From Gammaproteobacteria bacterium (GTDB lineage: Bacteria > Pseudomonadota > Gammaproteobacteria > JAJRRL01), in contig JAJRRL010000046.1 in assembly GCA_024279495.1 (NCBI GenBank), positions 1 through 61,386 on the forward strand: a DNA stretch of 61,386 nt, read 5' to 3'. The position numbers and the translations under genes are program-made. Positions 54,612 through 61,386 of this stretch are shown here, piece after piece (position 1 is the stretch's first letter; each line of letters starts with the position of its first letter). The notes under the pieces were generated by a model. It ran no database searches, was not told where the DNA came from, and saw only the letters and a list, made by a program, of their open reading frames with translations.

Positions 54612-54899
54612 CTACCAACTTGACTTTTTGGCGCCAGGGATAAAAGCGCGGTTCAACAAATTACGCAAGCAAATTCGGCATAACTTAAATTTCTTCAGCG
54701 TTCCATGAGGGCGACCACAAACATTGCAGCGTGCTCGCAAGCGAACGTGGCTTCTATCTCTAGGCTGCTTCTGAAGCTTGATACCAGCTTCCCAATCACC
54801 TTTTTTTGCTTTATCAGAAAGCTCTTTTCGAGCCTTGAAATTTCGGTTAACGGCAGCTTTTACTTTTTGCCATTTCGCCATTTTAGACTTAGTAGCCAC
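54612..54899 (-). CDS. rpsN: 30S ribosomal protein S14, long form with zinc ribbon
   Basis: A 95-residue S14. The length is that of the long type, normally zinc-free, but it has C58-x2-C61 and C74-x2-C77 ([20 protein letters not shown]), a complete zinc ribbon like the short S14 type. The N-terminal 50 residues are Lys-rich ([22 protein letters not shown]). It starts 1 base inside the rplE stop. It could be an ancestral or hybrid form. Confidence 0.94.
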   Translation of the reverse strand: MATKSKMAKWQKVKAAVNRNFKARKELSDKAKKGDWEAGIKLQKQPRDRSHVRLRARCNVCGRPHGTLKKFKLCRICLRNLLNRAFIPGAKKSSW

Positions 54900-55450
54900 T
54901 ACGCTATCTCCTTCTCTTTAAAGGGAAAACCAAAGGCTTTCAATAACTCAAAGCCTGATCGGTTGTCGGTTGCCGTCGTTGTGATACAGATATCAAGTCC
55001 TCTCATTATATCGACTTGATCGAACTCAATTTCAGGAAAGACAATCTGCTCTTTAACACCGAGGGAGTAATTTCCACGGCCATCGAACGATCTTGCACTA
55101 AAGCCTCGGAAATCTCGAATACGAGGGATAACAATAGCAATCAAGCGATCCAAGAATTCGTACATAATATCACCGCGTAAGGTTACTTTACAACCTATAG
55201 GCCAACCTTCTCGAATTTTGAAAGCAGCAACAGACTTCTTAGCCAAAGTTGCCACTGGCTTTTGCCCTGCGATACTAGTTAACTCTGCTAATGCCTTCTG
55301 AAGCAACTTCTTATCTGCAGCTGCAGCACCAACACCCATGTTAATCGTGATCTTGGATACTTTAGGAACAGCCATGATATTTGTCAGGCCTAACTTATCT
55401 TGCAAAGCCTTTCTGAGTGTTTCTTTATATTGTTTTTTTAATGCAGACAT
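54899..55450 (-). CDS. rplE: 50S ribosomal protein L5
   Basis: A 183-residue 5S-binding protein of the central protuberance. Seen: [25 protein letters not shown]-like [75 protein letters not shown]. It overlaps rplX and rpsN by single bases. Confidence 0.96.
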   Translation of the reverse strand: MSALKKQYKETLRKALQDKLGLTNIMAVPKVSKITINMGVGAAAADKKLLQKALAELTSIAGQKPVATLAKKSVAAFKIREGWPIGCKVTLRGDIMYEFLDRLIAIVIPRIRDFRGFSARSFDGRGNYSLGVKEQIVFPEIEFDQVDIMRGLDICITTTATDNRSGFELLKAFGFPFKEKEIA

Positions 55451-55812
55451 TAACGGTCACCTCGCTTTTCTACATCTTTACCAGATTTCTTGTAAAAACG
55501 AACCTTAACACCATCATCATTGATCCTGTATCCAATGCGATCGGCAGCATCAGTATCTGGATTAACAATAGCCAAATTGCTAACATCAATCATGAAGGGC
55601 ACGTCTTTAATGCCTCCCTCAATGTTTGCATCAGGGTTTGCTTTCACGTGCTTTTTACGTGTAACACCCTCAACAAGAGCCACCAAACGATCGTCAGCAC
55701 GCTTACGCTCCTGCTGAGAGATCTTGATAACAGGTCCTCTATGACCTTTATACTTACCAGCGATCACAATAACTTGATCGCCTGCTTTTAATTTATTTTT
55801 CAAAATAGCCAT
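55450..55812 (-). CDS. rplX: 50S ribosomal protein L24
   Basis: A 120-residue assembly-initiator protein. KOW motif region [23 protein letters not shown], then [23 protein letters not shown] and [20 protein letters not shown]. About 15 residues longer than E. coli L24. ATG 55812 is preferred; an in-frame GTG three codons earlier (55821) is possible because neither has a strong Shine-Dalgarno. Confidence 0.95.
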   Translation of the reverse strand: MAILKNKLKAGDQVIVIAGKYKGHRGPVIKISQQERKRADDRLVALVEGVTRKKHVKANPDANIEGGIKDVPFMIDVSNLAIVNPDTDAADRIGYRINDDGVKVRFYKKSGKDVEKRGDR

Positions 55813-55834
55813 AACGGGCACCCATTATTATTAG

Positions 55835-56206
55835 TTATAACACTTCTTCCGCTAGGGAAATGATCTTCATGAATTGCTTCATTCTCAATTCTCTCGCTAC
55901 CGCACCAAACACACGTGTACCGATAGGTTGTAATTGAGCATTCAAAAGAACCACAGCATTCGTATCGAAGCGAATACTTTCCCCATCAGGACGACGCAAA
56001 CCTTTTACTGTTCTCACAATAACCGCTTTGCAAACTTGTCCTTTTTTTACCTTGGATTTGCTGCCCTGTGTCTCTTTGACACTAACAACAATCACATCAC
56101 CAACGTTTGCATAACGACGATGTGAGCCACCCAATACCTTTATACATTGGACTTTCTTAGCGCCACTATTATCCGCAACACCTAAAGTCGTTTGCATTTG
56201 TATCAT
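55835..56206 (-). CDS. rplN: 50S ribosomal protein L14
   Basis: A 123-residue L14 at the intersubunit face. Seen: [76 protein letters not shown]. It is the first gene of the classical spc operon; it follows rpsQ after 27 bases with no visible terminator, so S10 and spc are probably one transcript. Confidence 0.96.
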   Translation of the reverse strand: MIQMQTTLGVADNSGAKKVQCIKVLGGSHRRYANVGDVIVVSVKETQGSKSKVKKGQVCKAVIVRTVKGLRRPDGESIRFDTNAVVLLNAQLQPIGTRVFGAVARELRMKQFMKIISLAEEVL

Positions 56207-56233
56207 GCTTTATACCCCTTTTCACTTTCAGCG

Positions 56234-56488
56234 CTACTCTGCGCGCCTCTTAATGCTAACCAATACCCATGATTTGCGCTTAGACACAGGACGTGTCTCT
56301 TTGATAACAACCAAATCACCCACCTGACAACTATTCTCTTCGTCATGCGCGAGAATTTTTCTGGACCGAGAAATAATTTTTCGATAAAGCTTATGAGGGC
56401 CTTGTCGTGTTACCTCAACGCTAACCGTCTTGTTCCCCGCAGAGACAACAACACCTTCACGAGTTGCCGCTAATTTAGTATCACTCAT
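56234..56488 (-). CDS. rpsQ: 30S ribosomal protein S17
   Basis: An 84-residue OB-fold primary 16S-binding protein: REGVVVSAGNKTVSVEVTRQGPHKLYRKIISRSRKILAHDEEN, GDLVVIKETRPVSKRKSWVLV. It starts inside the rpmC stop codon (1-base overlap). Confidence 0.95.
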   Translation of the reverse strand: MSDTKLAATREGVVVSAGNKTVSVEVTRQGPHKLYRKIISRSRKILAHDEENSCQVGDLVVIKETRPVSKRKSWVLVSIKRRAE

Positions 56489-56688
56489 TAAGCTGCCCCC
56501 TTCTCTTTCATGATTGTTTTTATTCGAGCGACAATACGTCGTATTTTTCGCTTCGCATGAGAGTCTTTAGCTGCCTGACCAGCCGTTCGAAGACGTTCCT
56601 GCATTCCTACTTTTTGAAGATCAAGAATGCGTTTTGCAAGATCTCCTGAGGACTGCTCGCGTAATTCTTTTGCGCTAACACTTTCCAT
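56488..56688 (-). CDS. rpmC: 50S ribosomal protein L29
   Basis: A 66-residue L29 near the exit tunnel where SRP and trigger factor dock. VSAKELREQSSGDLAKRILDLQ and RKIRRIVARIKTIMKEK are typical. It overlaps both neighbours by one base. Confidence 0.94.
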   Translation of the reverse strand: MESVSAKELREQSSGDLAKRILDLQKVGMQERLRTAGQAAKDSHAKRKIRRIVARIKTIMKEKGAA

Positions 56689-57101
56689 TATTCTTTCTCT
56701 CTCTTTTCAAAGACAACACCAACTGGTAGTTTTGCAGCGGCAAGCTTAAATGCTTGACGTGCTAGCTCTTCTGACACACCGGAAAGCTCAAAAAGCATGC
56801 GGCCAGGTTGAACCAAGGCTACCCAGTACTCAACATTACCCTTACCTTTACCTTGACGAACCTCTAAAGGCTTCTTACTGATTGGCTTGTCAGGGAAAAT
56901 TCGAATAAATACATCGCCACCACGCTTAATACAACGTGTAATAGCTCTACGAGCGGCCTCTATTTGACGAGCAGTGATCCTAGAATGACCAGTAGCCTTT
57001 ATACCAAATTGACCGAAAGAAACGTTTCGGCCTCTTTTAGCATAACCTCGGTTACGGCCTTTAAAGTCCTTTCGATATGCTCTTTTTTTCGGTTGTAACA
57101 T
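56688..57101 (-). CDS. rplP: 50S ribosomal protein L16
   Basis: A 137-residue L16 contacting A-site tRNA. Seen: [88 protein letters not shown]. The Arg targeted by the hydroxylase RoxA in E. coli (Arg81) falls in the VRQGKGKG area. Confidence 0.96.
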   Translation of the reverse strand: MLQPKKRAYRKDFKGRNRGYAKRGRNVSFGQFGIKATGHSRITARQIEAARRAITRCIKRGGDVFIRIFPDKPISKKPLEVRQGKGKGNVEYWVALVQPGRMLFELSGVSEELARQAFKLAAAKLPVGVVFEKREKE

Positions 57102-57111
57102 CTAATAACCC

Positions 57112-57810
57112 CTACGCTTCCGCTTTCTTCTCAACTTTCTGGCTGCTAGCACCAAAGTCTGCACCATCAATTGAGAACTGCTTCTCACCTTTGTATATCC
57201 ATACTTTAACGCCGATAACACCGTAAGTTGTCATTGCACGAGCAACACCATAATCGATTTGAGCCCTCAAAGTATGAAGAGGAACCCGTCCATCCAATTG
57301 CCATTCACATCGAGCAATCTCTGCACCAGCTAAACGACCACTTACTGAAATTTTGACGCCTTTCGCACCCGCTCTCATGACATTTTGGATTGTTCTTTTC
57401 AAAACACGTCGAAACGGCATACGTCGCTCTAACTGCTGAGCAACAGATTCAGCAATAAGCTTAGAAACAAGATCAGGCTTTTTAACTTCTTTAATGGAAA
57501 GTTGAATTTTGCTACAAGATGTAAAGCGCATAAGTTCTCGACGAACTTTTTCGAGATCGCTACCCTTCTTGCCAATAATCACACCTGGTCTAGCACAGTA
57601 CACAGCAATTTTAATATTTTTAGCACTGGGGCGCTCAATATAAATATTAGCAACAGACGCTGATTTAAAACGAGACTCTAAGAATTCTCGAATCAAAAAA
57701 TCTTCGTAAACAAACTGTGAATATTGAGTTTTAGACGCTGAATACCAGTTCGAACCCCATGTCACATTGATACCAATACGGTTACCAGTAGGGTGTACCT
57801 TTTGACCCAT
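57112..57810 (-). CDS. rpsC: 30S ribosomal protein S3
   Basis: A 232-residue mRNA-entry protein. Seen: [24 protein letters not shown], the KH motif GVIIGKKGSDLEKVR, RRMPFRRVLKRTIQNVMRAGAKGVKISVSGRLAGAEIAR and TTYGVIGVKVWIYKGE. It overlaps rplV by one base. Confidence 0.96.
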   Translation of the reverse strand: MGQKVHPTGNRIGINVTWGSNWYSASKTQYSQFVYEDFLIREFLESRFKSASVANIYIERPSAKNIKIAVYCARPGVIIGKKGSDLEKVRRELMRFTSCSKIQLSIKEVKKPDLVSKLIAESVAQQLERRMPFRRVLKRTIQNVMRAGAKGVKISVSGRLAGAEIARCEWQLDGRVPLHTLRAQIDYGVARAMTTYGVIGVKVWIYKGEKQFSIDGADFGASSQKVEKKAEA

Positions 57811-58163
57811 TAGTTTTCCTCCTCATCAAGAGCTTTCACGTGTACGGTAATGTGACTGCTTCTTTTGGTGATTCTATCAGAGCGACCACGTGCTCTAGCG
57901 CTAAAACGGTATGAGTTCCGTGACTCATCAACAAACACTTGAGATACATACAACTCATCGATATCAAGACCCAAGTTGTTCTCAGCATTCGCAATCGCTG
58001 ACTGCAATGTTTTCAACAACAAGGCAGCTCCTTTCTGAACAGAAAATCTCAATGTGTTCACCGCTTTCTCAGCTGGTAAACCGCGGATCATGTCAGCAGA
58101 TAAGCGCACTTTTTGTGGACTTATCTGAGCGTTTTTCATTATCGCTCTGACTGCACTACTCAT
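57810..58163 (-). CDS. rplV: 50S ribosomal protein L22
   Basis: A 117-residue exit-tunnel protein whose beta-hairpin lies at the constriction (macrolide site). Seen: [84 protein letters not shown]. The hairpin tip [16 protein letters not shown] is normal. Confidence 0.95.
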   Translation of the reverse strand: MSSAVRAIMKNAQISPQKVRLSADMIRGLPAEKAVNTLRFSVQKGAALLLKTLQSAIANAENNLGLDIDELYVSQVFVDESRNSYRFSARARGRSDRITKRSSHITVHVKALDEEEN

Positions 58164-58176
58164 GACGACTCCTTAA

Positions 58177-58449
58177 TTAACCCTTTTTCTTGTCACCGCT
58201 GTGACCTTTAAATGTCCGCGTTGGCGAAAATTCACCCAACTTATGACCAATCATTTCTTCTGAAATTAATACTGGAACAAACTGTCTGCCGTTATGAACG
58301 GCAAAAGTCAAACCCACAAAATCAGGAATGATAGTCGATGATCGAGACCAAGTCTGGATAACCTTTCTTGAACCTGTTTCCTTTGCTTGCTCTACCTTTT
58401 TGTGAAGGTAGTGAGCCACATAAGGACCTTTTTTTAGTGATCTAGCCAC
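58177..58449 (-). CDS. rpsS: 30S ribosomal protein S19
   Basis: A 90-residue head protein: [75 protein letters not shown]. It binds S13 and, during assembly, RimM (encoded at 27092). It lies 11 bases after rplB. Confidence 0.96.
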   Translation of the reverse strand: MARSLKKGPYVAHYLHKKVEQAKETGSRKVIQTWSRSSTIIPDFVGLTFAVHNGRQFVPVLISEEMIGHKLGEFSPTRTFKGHSGDKKKG

Positions 58450-58460
58450 AAATTCACCTC

Positions 58461-59309
58461 TTATTTCTTACATCTACGTACACGAAATTTATCGGTCCGC
58501 TTGTTGTGTCTGGTCTTATAACCTTTAGCTGGTACACCCGTAGAACTCACTGGATGCCTACCACCTGAAGTACGACCTTCACCACCACCATGTGGGTGAT
58601 CAATCGGATTCATTGCTACACCTCGAACAGAAGGTCTACGACCTATCCAACGTCTAGCGCCTGCTTTACCGAACTGGGCCAAACCATGTTCAGAATTAGC
58701 TACCTCACCAACACAAGCACGGCAGGATAACAAAATTTTACGCACTTCACCAGACCTAAGACGAATAATTGCATACTTACCGTCTTTTCCAGCTAATTGA
58801 GCAGAAGTACCAGCGCTTCGGATCATTTGAGCACCCTTGCCTGGCTTCATTTCTAGGTTGTGAATAATCGTACCCAAAGGGATTTTCTCTAGCGGTAAGC
58901 AGTTACCCACACTAATCGATGCTTCTGGGCCTGAAACAATCGTTGCACCAATATCAAGGCCTTTAGGTAGGATAATATATCGTTTAGCGCCGTTAGCATA
59001 CTGAACCAAGGCAATCAAAGCAGATCGATTTGGATCTTGCTCAAACGTTAATATCTTTGCTGGAATGCCATCAAACTCGTTACGCTTCCAATCAATGATC
59101 CTCAGCTTACGACGATGAGAGCGAGCTCCTCGTATGATAGTCTTATGACCGCTACTATTACGACCACCAGTGGCCTTCAAAGACACCGTGAGAGAGCGCT
59201 CAGGTGATTCCTTAGATACGTTAGATTTAACATCAACTCGACCACGCTGCCCGGGAGTTCTAGGCTTACGCTTAGAGACCCGTGTGATCAGTTGTTTTGA
59301 TATACTCAT
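58461..59309 (-). CDS. rplB: 50S ribosomal protein L2
   Basis: A 282-residue peptidyl-transferase-centre protein, slightly longer than E. coli (273) because of its N-terminus. Seen: [39 protein letters not shown]-like [36 protein letters not shown], and the conserved [27 protein letters not shown] with the essential His. It lies 12 bases after rplW. Confidence 0.96.
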   Translation of the reverse strand: MSISKQLITRVSKRKPRTPGQRGRVDVKSNVSKESPERSLTVSLKATGGRNSSGHKTIIRGARSHRRKLRIIDWKRNEFDGIPAKILTFEQDPNRSALIALVQYANGAKRYIILPKGLDIGATIVSGPEASISVGNCLPLEKIPLGTIIHNLEMKPGKGAQMIRSAGTSAQLAGKDGKYAIIRLRSGEVRKILLSCRACVGEVANSEHGLAQFGKAGARRWIGRRPSVRGVAMNPIDHPHGGGEGRTSGGRHPVSSTGVPAKGYKTRHNKRTDKFRVRRCKK

Positions 59310-59321
59310 AATCGTTGCACC

Positions 59322-59600
59322 TTATTCTTCAAATTCGCGAATGGACTGGCCATCAGCCAAGGTAACATAAGCTTTCTTCCAATCACTACGCTTACCGCGC
59401 ATGCGACCACGAATCACTGTTTTACCCTTTGCAATCAAAGTGTTAACAGATTTTACTTGTACTTCAAAAATCTGCTCAACAGCTCGCTTAACTTCTGCTT
59501 TAGTGGCGTCTTTAGACACTTCAAAGATATAAACCCCTATGGATTTCTCTGTGATGTGGCAACGCCTTAATAACGTGAATGCTCGTTCTTGCAAACTCAT
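59322..59600 (-). CDS. rplW: 50S ribosomal protein L23
   Basis: A 92-residue tunnel-exit protein, docking site of trigger factor and SRP. Seen: [56 protein letters not shown]. The 4-base ATGA-type overlap with rplD couples translation. Confidence 0.95.
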   Translation of the reverse strand: MSLQERAFTLLRRCHITEKSIGVYIFEVSKDATKAEVKRAVEQIFEVQVKSVNTLIAKGKTVIRGRMRGKRSDWKKAYVTLADGQSIREFEE

Positions 59601-60178
59601 GCAAACCTCTCTTCAAGCTGCTTTAAAGCCGCTTTAGTCATGATAACGGAATCTGTACAGGCCAATGTATAAGGATCCACGTGGCTAGCCAAGACAACTG
59701 ACACACCTTTTACGTTTCTTATTGCAAGAGCAAGGTTTTCATCCATTTCAGCAACTAAAAGCAAGGAAGCTGGCTCTTTTTGCTCAGCATACCAAGCTAC
59801 AAATGTTTTTGTTTTGTGATCATCAAGCTTAACAGAATCAATCAATTGAATGTAGCCTCGTCGATCTAACTCACTAACAATGGAACGCATAGCGCCGACA
59901 TACATTTTTTGGTTAACCGATTGACGATAGTTTCGATTTGTTCGAGCAGCAAAAGTAACACCACCAGATCTCCAAAGAGGGCTTCTTCGAGTACCATGAC
60001 GAGCACGGCCACCACCTTTTTGCTTCCAAGGTTTTTTACCACCACCCCTTACTTCAGAGCGTGTTTTTTGCGCTTTAGTACCCTGACGACCGCCAGCACG
60101 ATAAGCAACAACAACCTGAGACACTAAATCTTCATTGAATGGAACGTCGAAAACGTCTGATTTAAGTACTGCGCTCAT
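59597..60178 (-). CDS. rplD: 50S ribosomal protein L4
   Basis: A 193-residue L4 whose loop reaches the tunnel constriction and which represses the S10 operon in E. coli. Seen: [56 protein letters not shown]. It starts directly after the rplC stop. The tuf-rpsJ spacing leaves no room for an E. coli-type S10 leader, so L4 autoregulation may differ here. Confidence 0.95.
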   Translation of the reverse strand: MSAVLKSDVFDVPFNEDLVSQVVVAYRAGGRQGTKAQKTRSEVRGGGKKPWKQKGGGRARHGTRRSPLWRSGGVTFAARTNRNYRQSVNQKMYVGAMRSIVSELDRRGYIQLIDSVKLDDHKTKTFVAWYAEQKEPASLLLVAEMDENLALAIRNVKGVSVVLASHVDPYTLACTDSVIMTKAALKQLEERFA

Positions 60179-60859
60179 CTAGCCACCCCTTTTGTTGGAT
60201 TTTTTAACAGAATGAAGCACAACGATTCTGGTTCCTGGAGCTCCAGGAGCACAACCCTCAACAAGCATGATTCCTTTTTCTTGATCAACTCGAATCACAC
60301 GCTGATTTTGGGCAGTACGTTGGACATTACCCATTTGACCAGCCATCTTCTTGTTTTTGAATACTCGCCCAGGTGTCTGACACATACCAATCGAACCTGG
60401 GGCACGGTGAGCTTTTGAGTTACCGTGAGAGTTTCTTTGGCCTGCGAAATTATGACGTTTGATAGTACCGGCAAACCCTTTACCTCGAACAACACCTCTC
60501 ATGTCAACATAATCACCCGTTTCAAAAGAATCGAGAGAAACAGCAGACATTTCTTGATATTTAGACACTTCATCAGCATCAATTCGAAACTCATTCAAAG
60601 AACGCCTAGGTGTAACACCTGCTTTCTTGAACTCGCCAGCTCTAGGTCGATTCACATTTTTGGCTTTAATATCCCCAAAAGCGAGCTGAACAGCTGAGTA
60701 GCCATCCGTTTTTTCTGTTTTAACACGCGTAATTACGTTGTCTTCTTTTCCAAATGACAACACAGTTACGGGAATAGAGCGACCTGTTTCCTGACAAAAA
60801 ACACGGGTCATACCCACCTTTTCAGCTACCATCTCTACGCCATATGCTTGCATACCCAT
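60179..60859 (-). CDS. rplC: 50S ribosomal protein L3
   Basis: A 226-residue L3. Seen: EKVGMTRVFCQETGRSIPVTVLSF, AGTIKRHNFAGQRNSHGNSKAHRAPGSIGMCQTPGRVFKNKKMAGQMG. The Gln methylated by PrmB lies in the HGNSKAHR region (Asn here where E. coli has Gln150). ATG 60859 with GGGGGAG upstream is preferred to an alternative five codons earlier. Confidence 0.95.
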   Translation of the reverse strand: MGMQAYGVEMVAEKVGMTRVFCQETGRSIPVTVLSFGKEDNVITRVKTEKTDGYSAVQLAFGDIKAKNVNRPRAGEFKKAGVTPRRSLNEFRIDADEVSKYQEMSAVSLDSFETGDYVDMRGVVRGKGFAGTIKRHNFAGQRNSHGNSKAHRAPGSIGMCQTPGRVFKNKKMAGQMGNVQRTAQNQRVIRVDQEKGIMLVEGCAPGAPGTRIVVLHSVKKSNKRGG

Positions 60860-60904
60860 TATTTTCTCCCCCAACGAGCTGGCTGACTAAAGCAGCAATA
60901 CATG

Positions 60905-61240
60905 CTACTTAGCATCTTCCACATCCTCTACGCTGATTTTCACATCAACACCTGAAGCTAAATCTAACTTCAACAATGCATCAATGGTTCTATCAGTTAA
61001 CTCAACAATATCCAACAAACGCTTGTGCGTTCTGATTTCATATTGGTCTCGTGCCTTTTTATTGACATGAGGCGAAATAAGAACAGTATATTTCTCGATT
61101 CTTGTTGGCAGCGGAATTGGGCCACAAATCACAGCCCCAGTCCTTTGCGCAGTTGAAACGATTAATTTAACAGCATTGTCCAACATTCTGTGGTCAAAGC
61201 TTTGCATTTGTATGCGAATTTTTTGATTATTATTTACCAT
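60905..61240 (-). CDS. rpsJ: 30S ribosomal protein S10
   Basis: A 111-residue S10 (NusE), also a subunit of the antitermination complex. Seen: [72 protein letters not shown]. About 8 residues longer than E. coli at the N-terminus. It lies 5 bases after tuf, so it is read through from the tuf promoter. Confidence 0.96.
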   Translation of the reverse strand: MVNNNQKIRIQMQSFDHRMLDNAVKLIVSTAQRTGAVICGPIPLPTRIEKYTVLISPHVNKKARDQYEIRTHKRLLDIVELTDRTIDALLKLDLASGVDVKISVEDVEDAK

Positions 61241-61245
61241 AATTC

Positions 61246-61386
61246 CTACTCGACAATCTTGCTAACAACACCAGCACCAACTGTTCGACCACCCTCACGG
61301 ATAGCAAACTTAAGCCCTGCGTCCATCGCAATCGGTGCAATCAATTTTATCGTGACCTGAACGTTCTCACCTGGCATAACCAGCTC
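61246..61386 (-). CDS. tuf: Elongation factor Tu, C-terminal fragment (runs off window)
   Basis: The last 46 codons of EF-Tu: [41 protein letters not shown] and SKIVE-stop. This is the C-terminal beta-barrel (domain 3). The gene continues beyond the right edge. The str-operon order (rpsL-rpsG-fusA-tuf) is presumably to the right. Confidence 0.95.
   Translation of the reverse strand, partial: ELVMPGENVQVTIKLIAPIAMDAGLKFAIREGGRTVGAGVVSKIVE

Overview
The window looks like chromosome of a low-GC gammaproteobacterium with a host-associated, Legionella/Coxiella-like flavour. The housekeeping blocks are classic gammaproteobacterial: gloB next to rnhA-dnaQ, ffh followed by rpsP-rimM-trmD-rplS, pyrG-kdsA-eno-ftsB followed by surE-nlpD-rpoS, yheS next to yheT, and a complete tuf-S10-spc-alpha ribosomal super-operon. 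Between these sit a Lys-rich histone H1-like protein, eukaryote-style lipase proteins, a hybrid kinase with a BarA/LetS-type HPt domain, and several unknown membrane proteins. The taxonomic placement is inferred from gene order and protein style only; no search was run.

Layout. 1-2062: two unrecognised membrane proteins on the minus strand. 2048-5531: yheS (ABC-F ATPase), a small unknown gene and yheT. 5596-10132: a three-gene minus-strand cluster of two large lipase-like paralogues around a membrane protein; all three carry a GH...VE motif, and in two of them it is followed by an NC motif resembling a permuted papain/NlpC active site. The promoter-distal protein ends in CFIL, a CaaX-type prenylation signal. 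10355-18617: hybrid histidine kinase, SemiSWEET, succinate-semialdehyde dehydrogenase, acetolactate synthase-like enzyme, folD and mltD. 18735-20122: a palindromic repeat, a possibly frameshifted small gene and a HigBA-like toxin-antitoxin module beside gloB. 20085-28771: gloB, rnhA, dnaQ, a GrpB-family gene, corB/yfjD, ypjD, ffh and the rpsP operon.

28943-30375: a stand-alone HPt protein and an unknown two-TM protein with an acidic Ser/Asp tail. 30620-37581: rpoS to pyrG on the minus strand, with two inverted copies of a short dispersed repeat. 37786-41521: a sodium symporter, about 960 bp of repeat-containing non-coding DNA, the histone-like gene, a small membrane protein and sixA. 41690-45169: a four-gene operon (GT39, GT2, GtrA, ChbG-like deacetylase), probably for envelope glycolipid modification. 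45290-47390: small accessory genes, including a 32-codon ORF with a perfect Shine-Dalgarno, and a secreted HbpS/GlcG protein. 47424 to the end: rplQ to the 3' end of tuf.

The most notable signals are: (a) the lipase/papain-like cluster with a putative prenylation box; (b) that cluster and the toxin-antitoxin module each lying between the intact 3' end of a neighbouring minus-strand gene and a detached second copy of that 3' end, in the same geometry; (c) a ribosomal protein S11 with a 70-residue Ser/Arg/Asp-rich N-terminal extension and without the usual GPGPGRES loop; (d) a long-form S14 that keeps a full zinc-ribbon CxxC-x12-CxxC; and (e) a large hairpin in the alpha-operon leader where S4 binds in E. 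coli.
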